Below the pieces are notes generated by a model. That model had not been told where the DNA came from. It made no database searches and worked only from the letters and a program-made list of their open reading frames with translations. This document shows positions 1 through 5,770 of a DNA stretch of 14,087 nt, one piece after another (positions within the stretch are counted from its first letter, which is position 1; the number at the start of each line of letters is the position of its first letter). Made by a program: the position numbers and the translations under genes. Where the stretch lies: assembly GCA_021767845.1 (NCBI GenBank), contig JAASSQ010000052.1:1-14087 (forward strand). The letters run 5' to 3'. This stretch comes from Roseovarius sp. GTDB lineage: Bacteria; Pseudomonadota; Alphaproteobacteria; Rhodobacterales; Rhodobacteraceae.

Positions 1-1296
1 GAATGGGACATGTGGGCCGTCGATCCGCGCCGCTACACCGACTACACCGATCGCGACTACTGCATCGCCAAGGGGATGGAGGTCTATGGCCACGAATACG
101 CCATGCATTTCCCGTGGCACGAATGGCCCGCCGGGCGCGACCGCAAGCTCTCGCCGGTGCATGACCGGATCAAGGAACTGGGCGGCGTGATGGGCGCCTA
201 TAACGGGTGGGAGCGCGCCAACTGGTTCGCGCAGCCCGGCGACGACACCTCCGAAGAGGCCACCCAGACCTGGGACCGCGCCGGCCCGTGGGAGCCACGC
301 ATCGCCGAGGAATGCGCCGCCGTGCGCGATGCCTGCGGCGTGCTGGACCTGCCCGGCTTCACCCGGCTCTGGGTGCGGGGCGCGGGGGCCGACGACTGGC
401 TGCGCGGCTTCGTCACCGGCGGCCTGCCGCGCGTAGGCCGGATCGGCCTCGTCTACGTGGCCGACGCGCGCGGCCGGGTGCTGACCGAATTCTCCTGCAT
501 CCGGCTGGACGAGAACAGCTTCGTGCTCATCACCGCCGCCGGTGCGCAATGGCACGATGGCGAGTTGGTCCGCCGCGCCGTGCCCGAGGGCGTGAGCGTC
601 ACCGAAACCACCACCGACCGCGACGCGCTGCTGCTGGCCGGCCCGCAATCGCGCGCGCTGCTCGCCCCGCTCACCGATGCCGACCTGTCGCTGCCCTGGC
701 TCAGCCACCAGCACTGCACCGTGGCCGGGCAAAAGGCGTTCCTCATCCGGGTCAGCTACACCGGCGAACTGGGCTGGGAAATCCACGCCGAGAACGCCGC
801 GATGCCCGCGATCTACGATGCCGTGATCGCCGCCGGGGCCAAGCCTTTCGGCATGTATGCGCTGAACTCCCTGCGCATCGAGAAAGGCTACCGCGCCTGG
901 AAGGGCGACCTGTCCACCGACTACACCCTGTTCGAGGCCGGTCTCGACCGCTTCGTGAAACTCGACAAGCCGCAGGACTTCCCCGGCAAATCCGCGCTTC
1001 TGGCCGAGCGCGAAACAGGCCCCGCCAAGCGGTTCGCCACACTGATCGTCGAGGCCGGGGCCTCCGACGCGCCCTACATGTCGCCGATCTGGCACGACGG
1101 GCGGATCGTGGGCGAAACCACCTCCGGCGCATGGGGCTACCGGGTGAACGCCTCGGTGGCGCTGGCGATGGTCCGGGCCGACCTGGCAACGCCCGGCACG
1201 GAACTCGAGGTCGATATCTTCGGCACCCGCCACCGCGCGACCGTGCAACCCGACGGCCCGCTCTGGGACCCGGCGAACGCGCGCCTGCGCGCCTGA
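1..1296 (+). CDS. GcvT-family FAD-dependent dimethylglycine/sarcosine dehydrogenase-like protein, 3' part
   Basis: The reading frame is open from base 1 (E-W-D-M-W-A-V-D), so the gene starts upstream; 431 residues are visible. What remains is the end of the FAD-oxidoreductase part (to about residue 75) followed by a GcvT-like folate-binding domain (from about residue 95) and its C-terminal barrel (about 330-431). The GELGWEIH motif at 766-789 matches the folate-pocket region of aminomethyltransferases. Proteins of this architecture, usually about 800 residues, oxidatively demethylate N-methylated glycines or related methylamines and pass the one-carbon unit to tetrahydrofolate in the cytoplasm. 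The family contains dimethylglycine and sarcosine dehydrogenases and many uncharacterised paralogues. The substrate cannot be decided here because the N-terminal FAD domain is missing. The gene converges on the thiolase at 1418. Confidence 0.85.
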   Translation, partial: EWDMWAVDPRRYTDYTDRDYCIAKGMEVYGHEYAMHFPWHEWPAGRDRKLSPVHDRIKELGGVMGAYNGWERANWFAQPGDDTSEEATQTWDRAGPWEPRIAEECAAVRDACGVLDLPGFTRLWVRGAGADDWLRGFVTGGLPRVGRIGLVYVADARGRVLTEFSCIRLDENSFVLITAAGAQWHDGELVRRAVPEGVSVTETTTDRDALLLAGPQSRALLAPLTDADLSLPWLSHQHCTVAGQKAFLIRVSYTGELGWEIHAENAAMPAIYDAVIAAGAKPFGMYALNSLRIEKGYRAWKGDLSTDYTLFEAGLDRFVKLDKPQDFPGKSALLAERETGPAKRFATLIVEAGASDAPYMSPIWHDGRIVGETTSGAWGYRVNASVALAMVRADLATPGTELEVDIFGTRHRATVQPDGPLWDPANARLRA

Positions 1297-1311
1297 CGAC
1301 CCGCCACAACG

Positions 1312-1349
1312 AAAAAAGGCGCGGACAGATCCCCTGCCCGCGCCTTCTT
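1312..1349. terminator. Bidirectional intrinsic terminator between converging genes
   Basis: A perfect 9-bp stem (AAGGCGCGG at 1316-1324 with CCGCGCCTT at 1338-1346) has a 13-nt loop. On the plus strand it is followed by CTT repeats. On the minus strand it runs into six T residues (complement of 1312-1317). It would stop both the dehydrogenase transcript and the thiolase transcript. Confidence 0.75.
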
Positions 1350-1352
1350 CTT

Positions 1353-1394
1353 GGCAAAAATACCCCGGGGGGTCCGGGGGGGCAGCGCCCCCCG
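1353..1394 (-). repeat. G/C-rich hairpin repeat, copy A (short form)
   Basis: The plus strand reads GGCAAAAATACCCCGGGG, then GGTC, then a 7-bp hairpin GGGGGGC-AGC-GCCCCCC (1377-1393). The same pattern recurs at 12983-13037 with an extra hairpin inserted in the middle. Both copies lie just behind the stop codon of a minus-strand gene in the same orientation. Read on the minus strand, this copy gives CCCCGGGG followed by TATTTTT, which resembles a terminator. Elements of this look are, from memory, common between genes in Rhodobacteraceae; whether they act as terminators, mRNA stabilisers or REP-like repeats is not shown by the sequence. Confidence 0.6.
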
Positions 1395-1417
1395 CCGCCC
1401 GGCACCGGCCCTTGGCC

Positions 1418-2590
1418 TCAGACCCGCTCGATCGCGATCGCCGTGCCCTCGCCGCCGCCGATGCAGATCGCGGCCACCCCACGTTTCAGCCCGCGCTTTT
1501 CCAAGGCGTTGAGCAGCGTCACCATGATCCGCGCGCCGCTGGCGCCGATCGGATGCCCCAGGGCGCAGGCCCCGCCATTCACGTTCACCTTGTCGCGCGG
1601 CAAGCCCATTTCATGCATGAAGGCCATCGGCACCACGGCAAAGGCCTCGTTCACCTCCCACAGGTCCACGTCGTCCTTGCTCCAGCCGATCCGCTCCAGC
1701 AGCTTCTGCGCCGCCGGCACCGGCGCGGTGGTGAACCAGCCGGGCGCCTGCGCGTGGCTGGCATGGCCCAGGATGCGGGCGCGGATGTTCAGCCCGCCCG
1801 CCTCGGCGGCCTCGCGCGAGGCCAGAACCAGCGCCGCCGCCCCGTCGCTGATCGAGCTGGAGTTCGCCGGCGTGACCGTGCCGTCCTTGCGGAAGGCGGG
1901 CTTGAGCTGCGGGATCTTGTCGGGCCGCGCCTTGCCGGGCTGTTCATCCTCCGTGACCATGATCTCGCCCTTGCGGGTGGTCAGGGTCACGGGCGCGATC
2001 TCGCCCTCGAAGGCGCCGGATTTCTGCGCCGCCAACGCGCCTTCCAGCGATCCGATGGCATATTCGTCCTGCGCCTCGCGGGTGAACTGGAACCGCTCGG
2101 CGCAATCCTCGGCGAAAGTGCCCATCAGGCGGCCCTTGTCATAGGCATCCTCCAGCCCGTCCAGGAACATGTGGTCGATCACCTGCGCGTGCCCAAGCCG
2201 CGCACCGCCGCGCATCTTGGGCAACAGGTAGGGCGCGCTCGACATGCTCTCCATGCCGCCCGCGATCATCGTGTCGGCCTGGCCAAGCGCGATCTGGTCG
2301 AACCCCATCATCGCCGCCTTCATGCCCGACCCGCACATCTTGTTGAGCGTGGTGGCCGGCACGTCCTCGCCCAGACCGCCGGCGAACCCGGCCTGCCGCG
2401 CCGGGGCCTGGCCCTGGCCCGCGGGCAGGACACAGCCCATCAGCACCTCGTCCACGGTTTCTGTCCGCGCATCGGCCAGCGCTGCGCGAATCGCCGCGCC
2501 GCCCAGGACCGGGGCCTCGACCCCGTCGAAATCGCCCTGGAACCCGCCCATTGGCGTGCGCGCCGCGCCCGCGATGACAACCTCTTTCAT
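1418..2590 (-). CDS. Thiolase (acetyl-CoA C-acetyltransferase family)
   Basis: This 390-residue cytoplasmic enzyme should condense two acetyl-CoA to acetoacetyl-CoA or cleave 3-ketoacyl-CoA thiolytically. The length is that of biosynthetic thiolases. All catalytic elements are present: acyl-accepting Cys86 in KMCGSG, Asn314 in NEAFA, His346 in GHPIGASG and Cys376 in the C-terminal CIGGGEG loop. The start is set by AGGAGGA on the minus strand at 2603-2597, seven bases or so before the ATG at 2590. An upstream in-frame start at 2683 would overlap the divergent gene and bury this ribosome binding site, so it is rejected. The gene stands alone, divergent from the STAS gene. It is not next to phaB or other beta-oxidation genes, so a PHB, degradative or other role cannot be chosen from context. 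Confidence 0.93.
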   Translation of the reverse strand: MKEVVIAGAARTPMGGFQGDFDGVEAPVLGGAAIRAALADARTETVDEVLMGCVLPAGQGQAPARQAGFAGGLGEDVPATTLNKMCGSGMKAAMMGFDQIALGQADTMIAGGMESMSSAPYLLPKMRGGARLGHAQVIDHMFLDGLEDAYDKGRLMGTFAEDCAERFQFTREAQDEYAIGSLEGALAAQKSGAFEGEIAPVTLTTRKGEIMVTEDEQPGKARPDKIPQLKPAFRKDGTVTPANSSSISDGAAALVLASREAAEAGGLNIRARILGHASHAQAPGWFTTAPVPAAQKLLERIGWSKDDVDLWEVNEAFAVVPMAFMHEMGLPRDKVNVNGGACALGHPIGASGARIMVTLLNALEKRGLKRGVAAICIGGGEGTAIAIERV

Positions 2591-2632
2591 GATCCGTCCT
2601 CCTGTTTCCTGCCCATGAATACCGAATGGTAA

Positions 2633-2672
2633 GGAATGGGGTCTAGCCTTGCCCGTATTTCTACCTACGGGC
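2633..2672 (+). promoter_or_regulatory. Candidate regulatory region of the STAS/ATPase operon: inverted repeat and possible ECF-type promoter
   Basis: A perfect 7-bp inverted repeat, GCCCGTA (2651-2657) and TACGGGC (2666-2672), is separated by 8 nt and ends one base before the GGAGG ribosome binding site (2674-2678) of the STAS gene. It could be an operator or an mRNA hairpin affecting initiation. GGAAT (2633-2637), a 16-nt spacer and CGTA (2654-2657) loosely resemble the GGAAC-N16/17-CGTT form of alphaproteobacterial ECF stress promoters. The promoter reading is weak; the inverted repeat is plain in the sequence. Confidence 0.3.
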
Positions 2673-2682
2673 CGGAGGCACA

Positions 2683-3021
2683 ATGAACCTGCACAGCACC
2701 TATCACGACACCGTCAACCTGATCGCCGTGGACGATGCGCGCATCGATTCGGCGGTGGCGCTCCGGTTCAAGGATGACATGCGCAGCCTGACGGAACAGG
2801 GCCCCGATCACATCGTGCTCGACCTGTCGCGCGTCACCTTCGTGGATTCCAGCGGTCTCGGCGCGATCGTGGCCTCGATGAAACAGCTTGGGCCGGGCAA
2901 GCGGCTGGATCTTGCCGGGCTCACCCCGGACGTTGCCAAGGTGTTTCGCCTGACGCGCATGGACACCGTGTTCACCATCCATCCCCATGCCTCGGCCGTT
3001 GCCCCGCGTGCCGCCGGCTGA
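2683..3021 (+). CDS. STAS-domain anti-sigma factor antagonist (RsbV/SpoIIAA-like)
   Basis: A 112-residue protein that is essentially one STAS domain. The signature DSSGLGAIV (residues 55-63) contains the serine pair in which SpoIIAA/RsbV proteins are phosphorylated by their partner kinase. In such systems the unphosphorylated antagonist binds the kinase/anti-sigma factor and frees its target. The ATG at 2683 is preceded by GGAGG at 2674-2678. The last 35 bases overlap the next gene's likely start, an RsbW-like ATPase, which makes a classic antagonist/kinase pair with probable translational coupling. No sigma factor or PP2C phosphatase gene is adjacent, so the regulated target is unknown. Confidence 0.88.
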   Translation: MNLHSTYHDTVNLIAVDDARIDSAVALRFKDDMRSLTEQGPDHIVLDLSRVTFVDSSGLGAIVASMKQLGPGKRLDLAGLTPDVAKVFRLTRMDTVFTIHPHASAVAPRAAG

Positions 3022-3508
3022 TCCCGGCGCCCGCCGGGACCGCGCGGGGGGCCGCCGGACGCGCCGCATCGCGCGCCACGATCCGCCGGTTTCCATCGCG
3101 CTGCGCTTCGCCGCCTGCCCCGACAGGATCCGCGCCGCCCTGCGGCAGGTCCGCCGCCACCTTGCCGCGCAAGGCCTGTCCGACGACCGGCTGGGCATGG
3201 TGGAACTGGCCCTGGCCGAGGCGCTGAACAACATCGCCGAACACGCCTATGGCGGGCAGGATGAGGGGCCGGTCTCGCTGCTGGCGTGCCACGATGGCGA
3301 CGGGCTGCGCGTGGTGCTGCGCGACCGGGGCCGCGCGCTGCCGGGCAACAGGCTGCCGGACGGCACCCTGCCCACGCTCGACACGCCCTCCCACGCGCTG
3401 CCCGAGGGGGGATTCGGCTGGTTCCTGATTCGCGACTTGGCCGACCGGGTGGATTACGCGCGCGCCGGTGGCACCAACCGCCTGATCCTGCAGTTTTCGG
3501 CCCGGTGA
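2987..3508 (+). CDS. RsbW-like GHKL ATPase (anti-sigma factor / serine kinase)
   Basis: A 173-residue protein with a single histidine-kinase-type ATPase domain. The N box is ELALAEALNNIAEHA (residues 73-87), the G1-like motif is RDRG (112-115) and the G2-like loop is EGGFGWFLIRDLAD (140-153). This is the layout of RsbW/SpoIIAB proteins, which phosphorylate a STAS partner on serine and bind a sigma factor or another target. No clear ribosome binding site is visible. Either ATG 2987 (35-nt overlap with the STAS gene) or GTG 3008 (14-nt overlap) could be the start; both imply coupling to the upstream gene. The Arg-rich first 30 residues are poorly conserved in appearance, so the later start is quite possible. 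Confidence 0.82.
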   Translation: MPRPLPRVPPADPGARRDRAGGRRTRRIARHDPPVSIALRFAACPDRIRAALRQVRRHLAAQGLSDDRLGMVELALAEALNNIAEHAYGGQDEGPVSLLACHDGDGLRVVLRDRGRALPGNRLPDGTLPTLDTPSHALPEGGFGWFLIRDLADRVDYARAGGTNRLILQFSAR

Positions 3509-3534
3509 CGCGTCCGTTTACCCTGCACCGGGCC
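3499..3534 (+). terminator. Hairpin over the stop codon of the RsbW-like gene
   Basis: GGCCCGGTG (3499-3507) pairs perfectly over 9 bp with CACCGGGCC (3526-3534) around an 18-nt loop. The TGA stop at 3506-3508 lies partly in the stem. No T-run follows, so it may protect the 3' end instead of terminating transcription. Confidence 0.35.
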
Positions 3535-3616
3535 AAAGTCACCGTATTGCCCCAATCCGAGCGAAAAACCGCCCGAATGCGGCATCATAACGATAACCGT
3601 AGCTGCATAAAGCTTC

Positions 3617-3669
3617 CCTCGGCGCCGCGTTAGAACAGCCCCCACCCAGTAGCGCGGCGTCGAGGTTTC
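3617..3669 (+). terminator. Strong 13-bp hairpin followed by TTTCT, likely terminator
   Basis: Bases 3617-3629 pair with 3653-3665 over 13 bp, with one G-U pair (3622/3660) and a 23-nt loop. GGTTTCTCC follows. It would terminate transcription from the STAS/ATPase operon, or of an unannotated RNA, before the promoter of the next gene. The large loop and short T-run make it imperfect. Confidence 0.5.
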
Positions 3670-3686
3670 TCCCCTCCCTCATCCGA

Positions 3687-3715
3687 TTGGCATTCCCGCG
3701 ACATGGCCCTACTGT
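3687..3715 (+). promoter_or_regulatory. Candidate sigma-70 promoter of the GGT-like gene
   Basis: TTGGCA at 3687-3692, a 17-nt spacer and TACTGT at 3710-3715. The -35 is good and the -10 is poor. Transcription would start near 3722, just ahead of the ribosome binding site at 3734. This placement excludes the upstream ATG at 3703 as the start. Confidence 0.4.
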
Positions 3716-3744
3716 GCGCGCCGCGATCACATGAGAGGGACCCC

Positions 3745-5322
3745 ATGCGCGATTTCCACCTGCCCGGCCGCTCGGCCGTCTTCGCCACCAACGGCATGTG
3801 CGCCACGTCGCACCCGCTGGCCGCCAAAACCGCCGTCGATATCCTCGAACGCGGCGGCAACGCCATGGATGCGGCGATCGCGGGGGCGGTGCTGCTGGGG
3901 ATTTGCGAACCGCAGATGACCGGCATCGGCGGGGATTGCTTTGCGCTTTTCACCAAGCCGGGCAGCGACGAGATCCACGCGCTCAACGGTTCGGGCCGCG
4001 CCCCGGCCGCCGCGACGGCCGCCGACCTGCGCGCCCGCGGCCACGACAGCGTGCCGCTGAACAGCGCCGATGCCGTGACCATCCCCGGCGCGATGGATGC
4101 CTTCTGCCGCCTGTCCGACGACCACGGCAAACTGGGGCTCGACGCGCTCCTCGCCCCGGCCATCCACTATGCCGATGCCGGCGTTCCGGTCGCGCCGCGC
4201 GTGGCCTTCGACTGGCCCACCGCCGCCAAGGCGCTGCAGGGCCACGGGATCACCCATTACTCGAACGGCGGCGCACCGCTGAAAACCGGCGAGATCTTCC
4301 GCGCCCCCGGTCAGGCCGAACTTCTGCGCCGCGTTGCCAGGCACGGGCGCAACGCCTTCTACACCGGCGAGGTGGCCGAGGACATGCTCGCCGCCCTGAC
4401 CGCCGCCGGCGGCCTGCACACGGCCGAGGATTTCGCCGCCACCACCTGCGATGACACGATGCCGATCGCCGGCGATTACAAGGGCGTCGATCTGGTCGAG
4501 CATCCGCCCAACGGCCACGGCGCCACCGCGATCCTGATGCTGAACATCCTCAAGCATTTCGACCTGCCGCTGATGGACCCCCTTGGCAGCCAGCGCGCCC
4601 ATATCGAGGCCGAGGCCGCCAAGCTGGCCTATGACGCGCGCAACCGCATCATCGCCGATCCCGACCACACCGCCCGGCTGGACCACATGCTGGCACCCGA
4701 AACGGCGGCGAAACTGGCCGCGCTGATCGATCCGCAAAGCGCCATGCCCGACCCCGCCGCGCTATCCGAGGCGGTGCATCGCGAAACCGTCTACATCACC
4801 GTGGTGGACCGCGACCGCATGGCCGTGTCGCTGATCTACTCGATCTTCCACGGCTTCGGCTCGGGCATCGCGTCCGAGAAATTCGGCGTGCTGTTCCAGA
4901 ACCGCGGCGCGGGCTTCACCCTCATCCCAGGCCACCCCAACGAGATGGCCGGCGGCAAGCGCCCGATGCACACCATCATTCCCGCCATGCTGCGCGAGGG
5001 CGGCCGCGTCACCATGCCCTTCGGCGTGATGGGCGGCGCCTACCAGCCCAACGGCCATGCCCGCGTCGTCACCAACCTGCGCGATTACGGGATGGACACG
5101 CAGACCGCGCTGGACGCCCCGCGCAGCTATGCCGAGGGCGGCAAGCTCAAGGTCGAACGCGGCTATTCCGATACGGTGCGCGCCGAACTGGCCGAGATGG
5201 GACATGATGTCACCGTGCCCGACACCGCCATCGGCGGCGCGCAGGCCATCGTGATCCGCCCCGACGGCGTGCTGGAAGGCGCCAGCGATCCGCGCAAGGA
5301 CGGCTGCGCCCTTGGCTACTGA
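3745..5322 (+). CDS. Gamma-glutamyltransferase-family Ntn hydrolase with atypical substrate pocket
   Basis: A 525-residue protein of the GGT fold, made as a proenzyme that cleaves itself before a threonine to yield two subunits. The nucleophile is Thr348 (ETVYITVVD), aligning with Thr391 of E. coli GGT. The GSGI loop (373 on) and KRP (405-407) are also present. The residues that grip the gamma-glutamyl group in E. coli GGT are not conserved: the Arg114 site is Ser83 (NGSGRAP), the Asp433 site falls in G-A-G-F (388-391) and the Ser462-Ser463 site is His409-Thr410. No signal peptide is present, unlike periplasmic GGT. The enzyme is therefore more likely a GGT-like amidohydrolase of other specificity, in the style of HpxW oxamate amidohydrolase or YwrD, which have similar length. 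The start is ATG 3745 with GAGAGGGA at 3733-3740. Confidence 0.88.
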   Translation: MRDFHLPGRSAVFATNGMCATSHPLAAKTAVDILERGGNAMDAAIAGAVLLGICEPQMTGIGGDCFALFTKPGSDEIHALNGSGRAPAAATAADLRARGHDSVPLNSADAVTIPGAMDAFCRLSDDHGKLGLDALLAPAIHYADAGVPVAPRVAFDWPTAAKALQGHGITHYSNGGAPLKTGEIFRAPGQAELLRRVARHGRNAFYTGEVAEDMLAALTAAGGLHTAEDFAATTCDDTMPIAGDYKGVDLVEHPPNGHGATAILMLNILKHFDLPLMDPLGSQRAHIEAEAAKLAYDARNRIIADPDHTARLDHMLAPETAAKLAALIDPQSAMPDPAALSEAVHRETVYITVVDRDRMAVSLIYSIFHGFGSGIASEKFGVLFQNRGAGFTLIPGHPNEMAGGKRPMHTIIPAMLREGGRVTMPFGVMGGAYQPNGHARVVTNLRDYGMDTQTALDAPRSYAEGGKLKVERGYSDTVRAELAEMGHDVTVPDTAIGGAQAIVIRPDGVLEGASDPRKDGCALGY

Positions 5323-5330
5323 TCCTCAGC

Positions 5331-5356
5331 GGGGCGTGGCCGCCGGGCCGCGCCTC
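5331..5356 (+). terminator. Hairpin behind the GGT-like gene, overlapping the hspQ stop
   Basis: On plus-strand RNA, 5331-5340 pairs with 5347-5356 over 10 bp including two G-U pairs, with a 6-nt loop. It begins 9 bases after the GGT-like stop codon and covers the stop codon of convergent hspQ. No T-run follows. The minus-strand RNA forms it less well, because the wobble pairs become A-C mismatches. Confidence 0.4.
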
Positions 5357-5684
5357 AGTTCAATTGGAAATGCAGCGGGTAATGGCCATCCTGGAATGGG
5401 CCGAACAGGTCGGGAATGTCCGGGTGATCCACCGGCTCGCCCGAATAATCGGCCACCAGGTTCTGTTCCGACACGTAGGCCACGTAATAGCTTTGCTCGT
5501 TCTCGGCCAGCAGATGATAGAACGGCTGCTCGCGCGACGGGCGGCTGTCCTCGGGAATCGAGTGATACCATTCCTCGGTGTTCGAGAATTCCGGATCGAC
5601 ATCAAAAATCACCCCGCGAAACGGGTGTTTCTTGTGCCGGACGACCTGTCCGAGCGCGTATTTGGCACGTGTCTTCAGCATCAT
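5355..5684 (-). CDS. hspQ: HspQ (YccV family, hemimethylated-DNA-binding-like domain)
   Basis: A 109-residue protein, close to the usual size of HspQ. The YccV-like beta-barrel is recognisable from KYALGQVVRHKKHPFRGVIFDVDP (about residues 8-31, cited in part), then WYHSIPED, FYHLLAEN, YVAYVSEQNL and a C-terminal GPFQDGHYPLHFQLN segment. In enterobacteria HspQ is a small heat-shock factor that binds hemimethylated DNA in vitro and acts as a specificity-enhancing factor for Lon. Two adjacent ATG codons (5684 and 5681) compete as the start; 5684 is given. Sequence further upstream in frame is not protein-like and overlaps the divergent gene. The gene is divergent from the AEC permease and convergent with the GGT-like gene. 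Confidence 0.9.
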   Translation of the reverse strand: MMLKTRAKYALGQVVRHKKHPFRGVIFDVDPEFSNTEEWYHSIPEDSRPSREQPFYHLLAENEQSYYVAYVSEQNLVADYSGEPVDHPDIPDLFGPFQDGHYPLHFQLN

Positions 5685-5701
5685 GGTACAGCCCCTATAA
5701 C
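5673..5701 (+). promoter_or_regulatory. Candidate promoter of the AEC permease, overlapping the hspQ promoter
   Basis: TATAAC (5696-5701) is a good -10 box. CTTCAG (5673-5678), 17 nt upstream, is a poor -35 box. The predicted start near 5708 would put the GGGAGG ribosome binding site (5721-5726) and the short leader ORF in the transcript. The -10 shares bases with the hspQ -10 on the other strand. Confidence 0.25.
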
Positions 5702-5721
5702 GCAAGTTTAGCTGTTTCAAG
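5695..5721 (-). promoter_or_regulatory. Candidate heat-shock (RpoH-type) promoter of hspQ
   Basis: Read on the minus strand: CTTGAAA (5721-5715), 14 nt, then TTATAG (5700-5695). The -35 matches the RpoH form CTTGAAA and the spacing suits that class better than sigma-70. It would start transcription near 5688, leaving almost no leader before the ATG at 5684, so either the transcript is nearly leaderless or the -10 is misplaced. Confidence 0.35.
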
Positions 5722-5734
5722 GGAGGTTTGTCCA

Positions 5735-5770
5735 ATGGCTCGGCCGGAAATCGCGGGAAACAGTTTGTGA
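5735..5770 (+). CDS. Possible 11-codon leader ORF ahead of the AEC permease
   Basis: ATG 5735 lies 8 nt after a strong GGGAGG ribosome binding site (5721-5726). It encodes M-A-R-P-E-I-A-G-N-S-L and stops at TGA 5768-5770. That stop overlaps the probable GTG start of the permease (5767-5769) as GTGA. This arrangement allows translational coupling. The peptide has no run of one amino acid that would suggest classical attenuation. It may simply be chance next to a permease start that uses the same ribosome binding site in another way. Confidence 0.3.
   Translation: MARPEIAGNSL

Larger units (their letters stand above)
3509..3744. other. 236-bp intergenic region, structured, locally AT-richer
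   Basis: No convincing ORF lies between the RsbW-like gene and the GGT-like gene. The stretch holds the second arm of the stop-codon hairpin (to 3534), about 80 bases less GC-rich than the surroundings (3535-3616), a 13-bp hairpin (3617-3665), a candidate sigma-70 promoter (3687-3715) and the downstream gene's ribosome binding site (3734-3740). A small RNA ending at the 3617-3665 hairpin is conceivable, but no clear promoter for it was found. Confidence 0.5.

Noticed and set aside
207..2144. 645-codon plus-strand frame crossing the dehydrogenase, terminator and thiolase
   Set aside because: It overlaps two recognised genes in other frames and runs through an intrinsic terminator; the product is Arg-rich and not protein-like.
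1412..2632. 406-codon open frame on the plus strand opposite the thiolase
   Set aside because: It is antisense to a thiolase with all catalytic residues. Its translation is Arg/His/Ala-rich without recognisable motifs, as expected for an open frame in high-GC DNA.
3703..3744. Earlier ATG at 3703 as the start of the GGT-like gene
   Set aside because: It lies inside the candidate promoter and lacks a ribosome binding site, while ATG 3745 has GAGAGGGA and matches the usual family N-terminus.
3727..4737. 336-codon minus-strand frame opposite the GGT-like gene
   Set aside because: It is a shadow of a recognised Ntn hydrolase; a Gly/Arg-rich translation without motifs.
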